Origin: Nocardioides antri
GTDB taxonomy: Bacteria > Actinomycetota > Actinomycetes > Propionibacteriales > Nocardioidaceae
Length of the DNA: 64,000 nt
Direction: 5' to 3'
NCBI RefSeq assembly: GCF_008373765.1
Contig: NZ_VUJW01000011.1
Span: forward strand, 62,001-126,000
The notes under the pieces were generated by a model. The model did not search any database. It was not told the origin of the DNA and saw only the letters and a program-made list of their open reading frames with translations. This document shows positions 36,803 through 48,241 of the stretch, piece after piece (position 1 is the first letter of the stretch; the number at the start of each line of letters is the position of its first letter). The translations under genes were made by a program, and so were the position numbers.

Positions 36803-37861
36803 TCAGCGGACGTGCTGGCGGAGGAACCTGAGGGCCCGCTCCATCGAGGCGAAGAACTGCGGGCCGAAGGCGTGCTCCTCCCCCTCATAGACCTCCAGGT
36901 CGACGTCGACGCCCGCGGCCCGCATCAGCCGCGCGGTCTCGCGGCTCCAGCGGATCGGGCAGGTGTCGTCGGAGGTGCCGTGGTGGATCATCACCGGCTC
37001 GGTGACCTGGTCGAAGTAGGTGCGGGCACTGATGCCGTCCCAGAACTCCGGGTTGTCCTTCGGGAGACCGTGGAGGCGGTCGATCGCGCGGACGATGTCC
37101 TGCCGCCCGGGATCGTTCGCGATCCACCGGTTGTAGCTGTCGACGGCGTCGGAGCTGACCGGCGCCCACACGACACCGGCGTCGACGAGACCGGGCTGCG
37201 CGACCAGGGCGTTGTAGACCACACCGCCGCCCATCGACCGGCCACCCAGCGCGATCCGCTCGTCGTCGACCGGGCCGGCCCAGGCCCGCAGGGCGAGCAC
37301 GGCGTTGATGACGTCCTCCGCGTAGCCCATCCGGAGGTCGGCCTCACCGATCGCGGTGTCGTCGGACCCGGCGTGGTTGCGGTAGTCCACGTGCAGCGCG
37401 ACGTAGCCGTGGTCGGCGAACCACTCGCGCTCGCGGGTCATGCCCTGGCCGTTCACGTAGACCGCAGGGTCGATGTAGCCGTGCGCGAGCACGATGGCGG
37501 GGAACGGGCCGGCACCCTCGGGCACCGCGAGCCGACCGGAGATGGTGAGGCCACCGCCCTGGTAGGTGACCTCGTACTGCCGCTGGGTCGCCGTCGTGTA
37601 GACCTCCGTGCCGAGCCGCAGCCGGCCGCCGTCGTACTCCTTGTGCATGAGGGCGGGCAGCGACACCGGGTGGGGCGGCTTCGAGGACTCCGTTGGCCCT
37701 GTTGGCCCTGTCGGCCCTGTCGGCCCGCTCGACGGCGGCCCGGACTCCGCGGAGGGAGCCGGCGCCGGGTTCGGGCTGACGTCGGACGGCTCCGAGTCCG
37801 GATCGGTGCAGCCGGTCAGGACGCACACGCCGCAGACCATCGCCGCCAAGACTCGCTTCAC
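36803..37861 (-). CDS. Lipoprotein alpha/beta hydrolase, prolyl-oligopeptidase type
   Basis: A 352-residue exported hydrolase. Lipobox LTGC near residue 17, then a short collagen-like GPTGPTGPTGPT linker, then the catalytic domain: nucleophile GGRSMGGG, acid GTSDDTCPI, histidine EEHAFGP. The shape (IVLAHGYIDPAVYVNG, VALHVDYRNHAGSDDT) matches the S9/acyl-aminoacyl-peptidase and dienelactone-hydrolase related group. Substrate unknown. GTG 37861 starts the signal peptide; no strong ribosome site. Confidence 0.83.
   Translation of the reverse strand: MKRVLAAMVCGVCVLTGCTDPDSEPSDVSPNPAPAPSAESGPPSSGPTGPTGPTGPTESSKPPHPVSLPALMHKEYDGGRLRLGTEVYTTATQRQYEVTYQGGGLTISGRLAVPEGAGPFPAIVLAHGYIDPAVYVNGQGMTREREWFADHGYVALHVDYRNHAGSDDTAIGEADLRMGYAEDVINAVLALRAWAGPVDDERIALGGRSMGGGVVYNALVAQPGLVDAGVVWAPVSSDAVDSYNRWIANDPGRQDIVRAIDRLHGLPKDNPEFWDGISARTYFDQVTEPVMIHHGTSDDTCPIRWSRETARLMRAAGVDVDLEVYEGEEHAFGPQFFASMERALRFLRQHVR
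37692..37727. repeat. Four tandem 9-base units coding GPT repeats
   Basis: Units of GTTGGCCCT or GTCGGCCCT/G, four in a row, encode the Gly-Pro-Thr linker of the lipoprotein hydrolase. Confidence 0.8.
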
Positions 37862-37969
37862 ATCGCCCAGTCTGCAACGGGCGCGAGAATTTTCCGCAGA
37901 GCTGTCGATTTCCGGGGACGGGCGGCGACGAACGGGTGAAGGATCCACCCACGAGAAAGGACTCGAGAG

Positions 37970-38326
37970 ATGAAGTACGTGCTGATGTTCACCCATGACC
38001 CCGCCCAGCTCGCCGGTGTGAGCGAGGAGGACACGCAGGCCGTCTACGGCAAGATCTACGCCTGGTTCCAGGAGAACGCCTCGGTGATCACGGACTCCGG
38101 CGCCGAGCTGCAGCCCGTGGAGACGGCGACCACCGTGAAGCACGGTGGCGTCGTCGTCGACGGCCCGTTCAACGAGGCCAAGGAGGTCGTCGGCGGGTTC
38201 AGCGTGATCGACGTCCCCGACATGGACGCCGCGATCACGCTCGCCAAGACGTGGCCGCACCTCGAGCTCCCCGGCGTGGCGGTCGAGATTCGGCCGATGG
38301 TCGAGGACTACAGCCAGTTCGAGTGA
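37970..38326 (+). CDS. YciI-like (DGPF) protein
   Basis: A 118-residue protein beginning KYVLMFTHDP and containing the DGPF core VVDGPFNEAKEVVGGFSVIDVPD. These small ferredoxin-fold proteins are encoded next to ECF42-type sigma factors, as here (7 bases before the next gene). Their biochemical role is not settled. Confidence 0.92.
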   Translation: MKYVLMFTHDPAQLAGVSEEDTQAVYGKIYAWFQENASVITDSGAELQPVETATTVKHGGVVVDGPFNEAKEVVGGFSVIDVPDMDAAITLAKTWPHLELPGVAVEIRPMVEDYSQFE

Positions 38327-38333
38327 CGACCGG

Positions 38334-39575
38334 GTGACGACCAGCGACGCGCTGCTGACGGCCACGATCCGCGAGGAGTCGGGCCGTCTCGTCACCGCCC
38401 TGTACCGCCGCTTCGGCGACTTCGACGTCGCCGAGGAGGCGGTGCAGGGCGCGGTCGTGGAGGCCGTGACGGCATGGCGGCGGGACGGCACCCCGCGCCG
38501 ACCGGCCGCCTGGCTCGCGACCGCCGCGCAGCGCAACGCCCTCGACCTGCTGCGGTCGCGGGGCCGCCGGGCCCGCGTCGCCGAACGGCTGTCCGGAGAG
38601 CAGTTCGACGAGGTGCCCCCGGCCGACGAGGTCGCCGCCCCGGACCCGGACGACCGGCTGCCGCTGCTCTTCGCCTGCTGCCATCCCGCACTGGCTCCGG
38701 AGGCGCGGCTGGCACTCACCCTGCGCGCGGTCATCGGCCTCACCACGCCCCAGATCGCGCGGGCGTTCCTGGTCAACGAGCAGACGCTCGCCCAGCGGAT
38801 CGTGCGCGCCAAGCGCAAGATCGTCGCCGCAGGCATCGACCTCAAGGTGCCCGAGGCGCTCGACGAGCGGCTGCCTGACGTGCTCGCCGTCGTCTACCTC
38901 GCCTACAACGAGGCTTTCGTGGCCTCGACCGGGAGCACCCACGACCGCGACCTCGGCAGCGACGCCGCGTGGCTGGCGGAGGTCGTCGCCGACAGCCTGC
39001 CCGACCACGCCGAGGCGTGGGGGCTGGCAGCGCTGCTGCGGATCCAGCACGGTCGTGCCCGCGCCCGGTTCACCCCGACCGGTGAGCTGGTGCTGTTGCG
39101 GGACCAGGACCGGACGCTGTGGGACGCGTCGGCGATCAAGCGGGCCGGCGAGCACCTCGAACGCGCGGCCTCCCTGCGCTCCCCCGGGCCCTACCAGCTC
39201 CAGGCGGCGATCGCGATGTGTCACGCCGAGGCGCCGTCGTGGGAGGAAACGGACTGGCTGCAGATCGTCACGCTCTACGGCGTCCTCATCCGCGAGGACC
39301 CCTCGCCCGTCGTACGCCTCAACGGGGCGATCGCCCTCGCCCAGCTCGGCCCCCGCCAGGCGGCCCGGGCGCTCGCCGACGTCGACGCTCTCGGGTCGAG
39401 CCTCGCCGGCTACCACCTGTGGCACGCCACCCGCGCCGAGCTGCTGCGACTGACCGGCCGCCCCGACGAGGCCGAGGCCGCCGACCGGCGGGCGCTCGAG
39501 CTGACCGGCAACGACGCCGAGCGCCGGCTGATCCAGACCCGGCTGCGGCGACACCCGCTCACCGACGGCTCGTAA
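38334..39575 (+). CDS. ECF42-type sigma factor with C-terminal TPR-like extension
   Basis: A 413-residue sigma factor: region 2 LLTATIREESGRLVTALYRRFGDFDVAEEAVQGAVVEA, region 4 ALTLRAVIGLTTPQIARAFLVNEQTLAQRIVRAKRKI, and a long helical C-terminal extension (DUF6596-like) with VYLAYNEAF, LNGAIALAQLGPRQAARALADVDAL. The extension is required for activity in studied ECF42 members, which lack anti-sigma factors and pair with a YciI protein. Start GTG 38334. Confidence 0.92.
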   Translation: MTTSDALLTATIREESGRLVTALYRRFGDFDVAEEAVQGAVVEAVTAWRRDGTPRRPAAWLATAAQRNALDLLRSRGRRARVAERLSGEQFDEVPPADEVAAPDPDDRLPLLFACCHPALAPEARLALTLRAVIGLTTPQIARAFLVNEQTLAQRIVRAKRKIVAAGIDLKVPEALDERLPDVLAVVYLAYNEAFVASTGSTHDRDLGSDAAWLAEVVADSLPDHAEAWGLAALLRIQHGRARARFTPTGELVLLRDQDRTLWDASAIKRAGEHLERAASLRSPGPYQLQAAIAMCHAEAPSWEETDWLQIVTLYGVLIREDPSPVVRLNGAIALAQLGPRQAARALADVDALGSSLAGYHLWHATRAELLRLTGRPDEAEAADRRALELTGNDAERRLIQTRLRRHPLTDGS

Positions 39576-39598
39576 CCCCTCGCACCTACGCTTCCACC

Positions 39599-40465
39599 AT
39601 GGGAACCGAGTCCGGCTGCCGGGTGACGGTCGGCACGATGCTCCTGGTCGTGGTCCCTGCCGGCCTGGTGGGCTGTTCGCCGGACTCCGACGAGCCCGTC
39701 GTCTCCGCTCCGGTGACGGCGCAGAGCGGACCTCCCTCCAACCCGACCGACGACCCGACCGGCATCACGAACCAGGGCGGGCCGAGTCCCACCCGCTACC
39801 GGCCGCACCCCGCGGAGATCGACGGCGCTGCGAAGCGCGCCGCCGCACGCGCCGTCGAGGCGCTGCCCGACGTACGGCGGGCGACGTACACGCAGTACTT
39901 CGGGTACCTGCCGCCGGACGCCAGCATCCTGGTCGAGGCCGACTTCGTGAACGGAGGTGGGACGACGTACGACGTGCGGATCAGTCAGACCCAGGAGGGG
40001 TGGCAGGTCGACTCGGTGACGGCCGCCCCGCCGGTGCCACCCCTGCAGGATCCGGGACTCTTGATCCGTCGGGTGTTGAACAGTGATCGCATCACCTTGC
40101 CGTGGGCCGGCCGTGTCGACGTCGCCGCGGGACTGGTCGCCGACACCGTGCTGCGGTCCATGCTCGCGGTGGCCGAGCAGCACCGGATCGGCGTCAGCGT
40201 CCTGATCTCCGCCCACCCGGTGCAGGTCTTCGGCACCGACCGGCGCAGCAACCATCCCGACGGGCTCGCCTACGACATCGGGAGCATCGACGGCCGGCTT
40301 GTCGTCGACCCCGAGGCAGCCGGGCTGGTGCGTCGGGTGATGCGGATCGCGGCGGGCACCGGGGCCCACCAGGTGGGCGGCCCCGACGACCTCGACGGCG
40401 GCGGCGGTCAGTACTTCTCCGACCCCACGCACAGCGACCACGTGCACGTCGGCTTCGACCCGTAA
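39599..40465 (+). CDS. Lipoprotein with an M15-like (D-Ala-D-Ala peptidase fold) C-terminus
   Basis: A 288-residue lipoprotein (VVPAGLVGCSP lipobox near residue 27) with a Pro/Thr linker, a central alpha+beta part, and a C-terminal domain bearing SNHPDGLAYDIG and SDHVHVGF: the zinc ligands His/Asp of SxHxxGxAxD and the HxH of M15 peptidases. It may act on peptidoglycan cross-links at the cell surface. It follows the ECF42 gene by 23 bases. Confidence 0.72.
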   Translation: MGTESGCRVTVGTMLLVVVPAGLVGCSPDSDEPVVSAPVTAQSGPPSNPTDDPTGITNQGGPSPTRYRPHPAEIDGAAKRAAARAVEALPDVRRATYTQYFGYLPPDASILVEADFVNGGGTTYDVRISQTQEGWQVDSVTAAPPVPPLQDPGLLIRRVLNSDRITLPWAGRVDVAAGLVADTVLRSMLAVAEQHRIGVSVLISAHPVQVFGTDRRSNHPDGLAYDIGSIDGRLVVDPEAAGLVRRVMRIAAGTGAHQVGGPDDLDGGGGQYFSDPTHSDHVHVGFDP

Positions 40466-40474
40466 CCGCACGGC

Positions 40475-40682
40475 CTATCTGCGGCGGTGGAACCTGATGT
40501 CGCCGTTGGCGAGCTTGTCGGCGTGGAATCTTCGGTCGTGGGCGCGGTGGTGGTGCCAGGAGCACAGGAGTACGCCGTCGGCCAGCTCGGTCTTTCCGCC
40601 CTGTGACCAGGGCTGCTGATGGTGGGCTTCGCACCAGGTCGCGGGGCGTTCTTCCCAGACACCGTTGCCGCGTCGTACGCAC
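40475..40682 (-). pseudogene. C-terminal remnant of an HNH endonuclease (DUF222/13E12 type)
   Basis: The frame after the ligA stop reads CEAHHQQPWSQGGKTELADGVLLCSWHHHRAHDRRF, the HNH nuclease end of large DUF222 proteins. Nothing of the N-terminal 300 or so residues exists: the frame runs straight into the end of ligA. It is a broken gene left by deletion or recombination. Confidence 0.75.
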
Positions 40683-42857
<2,175 letters not shown>

Positions 42858-42911
42858 TCACGACGGAGGGCCGGCCGGTGTCTCCTGCAGGTGATGGCCT
42901 TGGAAAAGGAC

Positions 42912-42940
42912 TTGCGTGAAACGAAACCGTTCCGTACTCT
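42912..42940 (+). promoter_or_regulatory. Promoter of the tetR-MFS pair
   Basis: TTGCGT (42912-42917), a 17-base spacer and TACTCT (42935-42940). The spacer and start region carry the repeats described next. Confidence 0.6.
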
Positions 42941-42965
42941 TGGTGAAACGAAACCGTACCGTTCC
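42916..42965 (+). promoter_or_regulatory. Probable TetR operator: two direct repeats
   Basis: GTGAAACGAAACCGTTCC starts at 42916 and GTGAAACGAAACCGTACC at 42943, 27 bases apart (about 2.5 helical turns). Both lie over the promoter and just before the regulator gene. Confidence 0.65.
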
Positions 42966-42981
42966 ATCTGCGAGGTGCCTC

Positions 42982-43587
42982 ATGTCCCCCACTCACGCCA
43001 CCCAGGCAGGCGAGACGCAGTCGCGTCCGCGGGTCGAGGGCGAACGGGAGCAGGAGATCCTCGACGCGACGATCGACATCCTCGCCGAGGTCGGCTACGA
43101 CCGGCTGACGATGGACGCGGTCGCCGCGCGGGCGAAGGCGTCGAAGGCGACCCTCTACCGGAGGTGGAACGGCAAGGCACAGCTCGTCATCGACGCGCTG
43201 ATCTCGGAGAAGGAGCCGATGACGGCGCCCGACACCGGTTCGCTCCGCGAGGACCTGGTCGGGACGTTCTGCGGGATGGGCGGTCTGACCGACACCAAGC
43301 AGATCGCCATCTTCGGCAGCGTCGTGACCGCGATGTCGCGTGACCCGGAGTTCGCCGAGACGTTCCGGCGCGACTTCATCGGCCCCAAGAAGGCCATCTC
43401 CACCGAGCTGTTCCGCCGCGCGCAGGAGCGGGGTGAGCTCCGGGACGGTCTCGACCTGGAGCTGATCGCGCTCGCCCTGCCCGGGATCGTCCTGCACCGC
43501 ACCTTCCTGCTCGGCGACCCGCCGACGCCCGAGCTGATCGCCAAGGTGGTCGACCAGCTCATCATCCCGGCCGTGACCCGCGGCTGA
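42982..43587 (+). CDS. TetR family transcriptional regulator
   Basis: A 201-residue repressor-type protein. The N-terminal helix-turn-helix is EQEILDATIDILAEVGYDRLTMDAVAARAKASKATLYRRWNGK, typical of TetR proteins; the C-terminal ligand domain matches the TetR_C_11/AcrR-like type (RAQERGELRDGLDLELI). It sits 34 bases before an MFS drug exporter and behind repeats in its own promoter, so it should control both genes and respond to an exported compound. Confidence 0.92.
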   Translation: MSPTHATQAGETQSRPRVEGEREQEILDATIDILAEVGYDRLTMDAVAARAKASKATLYRRWNGKAQLVIDALISEKEPMTAPDTGSLREDLVGTFCGMGGLTDTKQIAIFGSVVTAMSRDPEFAETFRRDFIGPKKAISTELFRRAQERGELRDGLDLELIALALPGIVLHRTFLLGDPPTPELIAKVVDQLIIPAVTRG

Positions 43588-43621
43588 CCTCCCCCACCTC
43601 ACATCCAAGGAAACCCAACTC

Positions 43622-45301
43622 ATGACCCACACCGAGTCCGTCGGCGCCGAGGGGACGATCTCCCCGGACGCGCCGCTGGAGCAGGAGAAGGCTCCCCAGC
43701 CGGGCAGAGTCCCGCACGCCGGTCTCGCCCTCGTGCTCATCCTCACCGCGCAGCTGATGGTCGTCCTCGACTCGACGATCGCCAACATCGCGCTTCCCTA
43801 CATCGGAGCCGACCTCGACATCTCCCAGGCCAACCTGACCTGGATCGTCACCGGCTACGCCCTCGCCTTCGGCGGGCTGCTGCTGCTCGGCGGTCGTCTC
43901 GGCGACCTCTACGGGCGGCGCCTGCTGTTCATGACCGGCCTCACGGTCTTCGCCGTCGGATCGCTCCTGGGCGGCCTCGCCCAGAACGAGGCGCTCCTGC
44001 TGGCCTCGCGTGGGCTCCAGGGCGTGGGCGCCGCGCTCGCCGCTCCGGCCGCGCTGGCCCTGATCACCACGACCTTCCCCGCTGGTCCGCAGCGCAACCG
44101 GGCGATGGCGGCCTACGCCACGATGTCCGGCATCGGTGCCGCCATCGGCCTGATCCTCGGGGGCTGGCTCACCGGTCTCGATCAGCCTCTGGGCGTCGAC
44201 GGCTGGCGCCTGACCTTCCTCATCAACGTCCCGATCGGTCTCGTCGCGGCCTTCGCCGCGCCGCGGGTCCTGAAGGAGTCGGAGCGGCACACCGGCTGGC
44301 TCGACATCCCGGGCGCCATCACCGGCACGCTCGGTCTGCTCGGCATCGTGTTCGGCCTCTCCCGGGCCGGCGAGGAGGCCTACGGCTGGGACCACGTCCA
44401 GACGATCGGCTCGCTCGCTGCGGGCGTGGCCCTGCTGGTCGCCTTCATCGTCGTCGAGACGCGGGTCGACCACCCGCTGCTGCCGATGCGGATCTTCGCC
44501 AACCGCACCCGGGCCACGAGCTTCGTGGCGATGATGATCGCCCCGGCCGCGATGTTCGCGATGTTCTTCTACCTGAGCCTGTTCATCCAGCAGATCATGG
44601 GCTTCACCCCGCTCGAGGCCGGCTTCGCGTTCCTGCCGTTCTCGTTCGGCATCGTGATCGGCGCCGGTCTCTCGTCCAACCTGGTGAGCCGGATGGACCC
44701 GCGCTACCTCTCGGGCATCGGGACCCTGCTGGCCGCGGTGGCCCTGTTCATGTTCTCGCGGGTCACGGTCGACGACACCCCGTCGGCGGTCCTGTCCGCC
44801 CTCGGCGCCCAGGACGCGATCGGCTCCGACGTGAACTACTGGACCAGCCTGTTCCCCTACATCGTCCTCATGGCGATCGGCATGGGCATGGTGTTCGTTC
44901 CGCTGACCCTCACCGCGGTGCACCACGTGCAGTCCGAGGACTCGGGCATCGGCTCCGGCGTGCTCAACACGATGCAGCAGGTCGGCGGCGCGCTCGGCCT
45001 CGCGACGCTGAGCACGGTGGCGCTCCACTTCACCAACAACCGGGTCGACGAGCTGGCCTCTCCCCTGCAGGGCGGGCTCGCCCAGGCCGGTGTCGACCCG
45101 TCGGCACCGGTGCCGGGCACCGACCTGTCGTTCCTCGAGGCCGCGCTCTTCCAGGGCAGCTTCACCTCGGGTGCGACCTCCGCGTTCCTGGTCGGCTCGA
45201 TCATGATGCTGGCCGCATCCGCGGTGATCTGGATCTTCCTGAACGTCAAGCACACCGAGCTGGCGACGGACGGTCCCGAAGGTGGCGTGCACGTGGGCTG
45301 A
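43622..45301 (+). CDS. MFS transporter, DHA2 (EmrB/QacA) family
   Basis: A 559-residue exporter with 14 helices. Motifs: LDSTIANIALPYIGADLDISQANLTWIVTGYALAF (helix 1 and loop), GGRLGDLYGRR (motif A), and GVGAALAAPAALALI (motif C, antiporter). Polar N-terminus of about 30 residues. Proton-driven export of drugs or lipophilic cations is likely; regulator upstream. Confidence 0.92.
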   Translation: MTHTESVGAEGTISPDAPLEQEKAPQPGRVPHAGLALVLILTAQLMVVLDSTIANIALPYIGADLDISQANLTWIVTGYALAFGGLLLLGGRLGDLYGRRLLFMTGLTVFAVGSLLGGLAQNEALLLASRGLQGVGAALAAPAALALITTTFPAGPQRNRAMAAYATMSGIGAAIGLILGGWLTGLDQPLGVDGWRLTFLINVPIGLVAAFAAPRVLKESERHTGWLDIPGAITGTLGLLGIVFGLSRAGEEAYGWDHVQTIGSLAAGVALLVAFIVVETRVDHPLLPMRIFANRTRATSFVAMMIAPAAMFAMFFYLSLFIQQIMGFTPLEAGFAFLPFSFGIVIGAGLSSNLVSRMDPRYLSGIGTLLAAVALFMFSRVTVDDTPSAVLSALGAQDAIGSDVNYWTSLFPYIVLMAIGMGMVFVPLTLTAVHHVQSEDSGIGSGVLNTMQQVGGALGLATLSTVALHFTNNRVDELASPLQGGLAQAGVDPSAPVPGTDLSFLEAALFQGSFTSGATSAFLVGSIMMLAASAVIWIFLNVKHTELATDGPEGGVHVG

Positions 45302-45320
45302 CCGCCTGCGACCGCGCTCC

Positions 45321-45355
45321 GACGGCCCGCACCCCGACCGGGGGTGCGGGCCGTC
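45321..45355. terminator. Perfect 15-bp hairpin after the MFS gene
   Basis: 45321-45335 pairs fully with 45341-45355 across loop GACCG, 20 bases after the stop. No T-run. Confidence 0.7.
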
Positions 45356-45436
45356 GTACGTCCGCGGCGGGATGGCCTTCGGCGCGTGGGGTACCGAACC
45401 CTGGTCCATCGAGGACTGCCGAAGGAGGCAAGCATC

Positions 45437-46060
45437 GTGGTTCACCTCAAACGAGACCGCACTCACGAAAGCGACCGTGCCGGCGAGCACGCGGGCGAGC
45501 ACGTCGACGAAAGGGCCGCAATCAGAGGCCATGAGCACGCCCGTGGGAAGTTCGGAGGCGTCAACATCGGCGCCGCCATCGCAGGCTGGCTGGTGGCCAT
45601 CGCCCTCACGGTGCTGCTGAGCAGCATCCTCGGCGCCATCGCGTCCGCGATCGGCAACGCCAACGACGTCACCCAGGACCAGGCACAGCGGGAGGCCGGT
45701 GCCATCGGTCTCGCTGCCGCGATCGCCGTGGTCGCCGTGATGGTGATCGCCTACTTCTTCGGCGGGTACGTCGCCGGCCGGATGTCACGCTTCGACGGGG
45801 CCCGCCAAGGGCTGACCGTGTGGCTGATCGGGCTGCTGGTCACCCTCGTGGCCGTCGGCCTCGGCGTGGTCTTCGGCGACCAGTACAACGTGATGGACCG
45901 CGTCGACCTGCCGCGGATCCCCATCCCGACCGACACCGCGACCTGGGGCGGCATCATCACCGGCGTCGCACTCCTGATCGGCACGCTGCTCGCCGCGATG
46001 GCGGGCGGCAAGATCGGTCATCGCTACCACGACCGCGTGGACCGCGCGGCCTACCGCTGA
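45437..46060 (+). CDS. Four-helix membrane protein
   Basis: A 207-residue protein: a charged, His/Glu-rich N-terminus ([22 protein letters not shown]), then helices near 47-75, 90-115, 123-147 and 168-190 (IGAAIAGWLVAIALTVLLSSIL, AIAVVAVMVIAYFFGGYVAG, LTVWLIGLLVTLVAVGLGVVFG). GTG 45437 has GGAGG 8 bases before it. Related TIGR04086-like or YrzE-like membrane proteins are known but unstudied. Confidence 0.72.
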   Translation: MVHLKRDRTHESDRAGEHAGEHVDERAAIRGHEHARGKFGGVNIGAAIAGWLVAIALTVLLSSILGAIASAIGNANDVTQDQAQREAGAIGLAAAIAVVAVMVIAYFFGGYVAGRMSRFDGARQGLTVWLIGLLVTLVAVGLGVVFGDQYNVMDRVDLPRIPIPTDTATWGGIITGVALLIGTLLAAMAGGKIGHRYHDRVDRAAYR

Positions 46061-46079
46061 TCGATCACGCAACTGCGAG

Positions 46080-46107
46080 AAGGGGTCCGGCTTCGGCCGG
46101 GCCCCTT
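46080..46107. terminator. Hairpin with TTCG loop between converging genes
   Basis: A 12-bp stem with one G-T pair around a stable TTCG tetraloop, placed between two converging genes and usable in both directions. Confidence 0.75.
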
Positions 46108-46120
46108 CCTGCGTCCGCGG

Positions 46121-47119
46121 TCAGGACAGGGACGCCGCTGCGGAGTGGAGCAGCGCCACTGACTGCCGCACCCATGCCGACGAGGCTCCGGCGAGCCCGC
46201 ACGCAGGCGACAGCACGAGACGCTCCGCGGCCTGACCCGGGTCGAGGCCGACGAGGTCGATCCAGCGGTGGACCTCGTTGACGACAACCTTCTCCGTCGG
46301 CGGTTCGGCCGGGTCGTCGCTCGGCAGCACGCCCAGCGCGACCGTCTCCCCGGCCTCGATCGCCTCGGCGAGCACGTCGTGGCCGTCCGCTCCCAGGAGA
46401 GACAGGTCGACCGCGAGCCCGCTCGCGCCTGCCCCGCGGAGCAGCGCCAGCGGCGCGTCGGCCGCGCAGCAGTGGACCCACGGCTCTGCGCCGGCGCCGC
46501 GGACGGCGCCCAGCACCCAGCCCAGCGCCTCGCTCACCTCGGGCGGGTGCACCGTGCGGTGCCTGCCGAAGCCCGACGCGGTCGGCACCGAGCCCGCGAG
46601 CACTGCCGGGAGGGCGGGCTCGTCGACCTGGACCACGATCCGGTCGGAGCCCGGCAGGCGGCGTCGTACGTCGGCGACGTGGTCGGCCACCGCCGCAGCG
46701 AGCGCCTGAGCCAGGTCGCGGCGTGCCCCGTGGTCGGCGAGCAGCTTGTCGCCGCGCGGCCGCTCGACCGCCGCCGCGAGGGTCCACGGACCGGTCACCT
46801 GCACCTTGAACGGGCCGGTGTGGTCGGACGCCTGCTCCTCCACGCTGTCGAGGTCCTGCCCGAGCAGGCTGCGGGCGCGGCGCTGGTCGACCGCTGGGGC
46901 GCCGGACGTTCCGGTCAGCCGCCACCCCGCTGGCTGCAGGTCGGCGTCGAGCTCGGTCACCAGGCCGAGCGTGCGGCCGATCATCCCGGCGGGGGCGCCA
47001 CGTCCCGGCACCTCGGGCAGGAACGGCAGGTCGAGCTCGCCCAGGACGAGGCGCAGCGCCTCGTCGAAGTCGCGCTGGTCGGTCCCGGGGAAGGAGCCGA
47101 CGCCGGTCGCCAGCGTCAC
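46121..47119 (-). CDS. MetE-core protein (cobalamin-independent methionine synthase family, C-terminal type)
   Basis: A 332-residue protein corresponding only to the catalytic barrel of MetE. Zinc ligands appear kept: His and Cys in WVHCCA and Cys in [25 protein letters not shown] matches the entry to the barrel. Short MetE-like proteins of archaea and actinobacteria lack the N-terminal domain and use other methyl donors. It overlaps mnmA by 4 bases. Confidence 0.8.
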   Translation of the reverse strand: MTLATGVGSFPGTDQRDFDEALRLVLGELDLPFLPEVPGRGAPAGMIGRTLGLVTELDADLQPAGWRLTGTSGAPAVDQRRARSLLGQDLDSVEEQASDHTGPFKVQVTGPWTLAAAVERPRGDKLLADHGARRDLAQALAAAVADHVADVRRRLPGSDRIVVQVDEPALPAVLAGSVPTASGFGRHRTVHPPEVSEALGWVLGAVRGAGAEPWVHCCAADAPLALLRGAGASGLAVDLSLLGADGHDVLAEAIEAGETVALGVLPSDDPAEPPTEKVVVNEVHRWIDLVGLDPGQAAERLVLSPACGLAGASSAWVRQSVALLHSAAASLS

Positions 47120-48228
47120 GCCGAGACCCGCTCGGTCGCGGCGATGGTGGCGGAGCCGACGACCCGGCTGCCCTGGTAGATCACGGCAGCCTGCCCCGGC
47201 GCGATCCCGTACGCCGGGTCGAGCAGAGAGATGTCCAGCTGGTCTCCCGACCCAGTCATGCGGACGACAGCTCGATGTTCGTCGCCATGAGCGCGGAGCT
47301 GAACGGTGACCACCGCCCCATCCTGCCCGTGCTCGAGAGGTTTCCCGCACCACCGCGGGCGGTCGGCCCGGATCCGCTCGACGGCGAGCCGCTCCCGCGG
47401 CCCGACGGTGACCGTGCCGGAGACCGGCTCGATGTCGAGGACGTAGCGAGGCTTCCCGTCCGCCGCCGGCCGGCCGATCCGCAGGCCCTTGCGCTGGCCG
47501 ATGGTGAAGCCGTAGGTCCCCTCGTGCTCGCCGAGCACCTCCCCCGACTCGTCGACGATCCGCCCACCCTGGTTGGGAGCGCGCTCGCCGAGCTTCTCCC
47601 GCAGCCAGCCGGTGCTGTCGCCGTCGGCGACGAAGCAGATGTCGTGGCTGTCCGGCTTGTCGGCGACCAGCAGGCCACGGGCCGCCGCCTCACGGCGTAC
47701 GTCCACCTTGGGCGTGTCGCCGAGCGGGAACAGCGAGTGCCGCAGCTGGCGGTCGTCGAGCACGCCGAGGACATAGGACTGGTCCTTGCCGTGGTCGACC
47801 GCCCGGTGCAGCTCGACTCCACCGTCGGCCGTCGGCTCCAGCCGCGCGTAGTGGCCGGTCGCGACCGCGTCGAACCCGAGCGCCAGCGCCCGGTCGAGCA
47901 CGGCGGCGAACTTGATCTTCTCGTTGCAGCGCAGGCACGGGTTCGGGGTCTGCCCGGCCGCGTAGGTGTCCATGAAGTCGACGACCACGTCCTCGTGGAA
48001 CCGGTCGGAGAGGTCCCAGACGTAGAACGGGATCCCGATCACGTCTGCCGCCCGCCGGGCGTCGTTGCTGTCCTCGATCGTGCAGCACCCGCGCGCGCCC
48101 GACCGGTAGGACTGCGGGTTGCGCGACAGCGCGAGGTGGATGCCGGTGACCTCGTGGCCCGCGTCGACCGCCCGGGCAGCGGCGACGGCGGAGTCGACCC
48201 CGCCGGACATGGCTGCGACGACCAACAT
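47116..48228 (-). CDS. mnmA: tRNA (U34) 2-thiouridylase
   Basis: Adds sulfur to U34 of Lys, Glu and Gln tRNAs. P-loop SGGVDS at 8-13, catalytic cysteines in [14 protein letters not shown] and [11 protein letters not shown], tRNA-binding stretch GHYAR, C-terminal beta domain. The protein has 370 residues. The cysteine desulfurase gene lies 13 bases upstream and would supply persulfide. ATG 48228 has GAGGGA upstream. Confidence 0.97.
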   Translation of the reverse strand: MLVVAAMSGGVDSAVAAARAVDAGHEVTGIHLALSRNPQSYRSGARGCCTIEDSNDARRAADVIGIPFYVWDLSDRFHEDVVVDFMDTYAAGQTPNPCLRCNEKIKFAAVLDRALALGFDAVATGHYARLEPTADGGVELHRAVDHGKDQSYVLGVLDDRQLRHSLFPLGDTPKVDVRREAAARGLLVADKPDSHDICFVADGDSTGWLREKLGERAPNQGGRIVDESGEVLGEHEGTYGFTIGQRKGLRIGRPAADGKPRYVLDIEPVSGTVTVGPRERLAVERIRADRPRWCGKPLEHGQDGAVVTVQLRAHGDEHRAVVRMTGSGDQLDISLLDPAYGIAPGQAAVIYQGSRVVGSATIAATERVSA

Positions 48229-48241
48229 CTGCTGCGCTCCC

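Noticed and set aside
45321-45355. Long perfect inverted repeat as a possible insertion-sequence end or attachment site
   Set aside because: Only one copy, immediately after a gene stop; simpler as a terminator.
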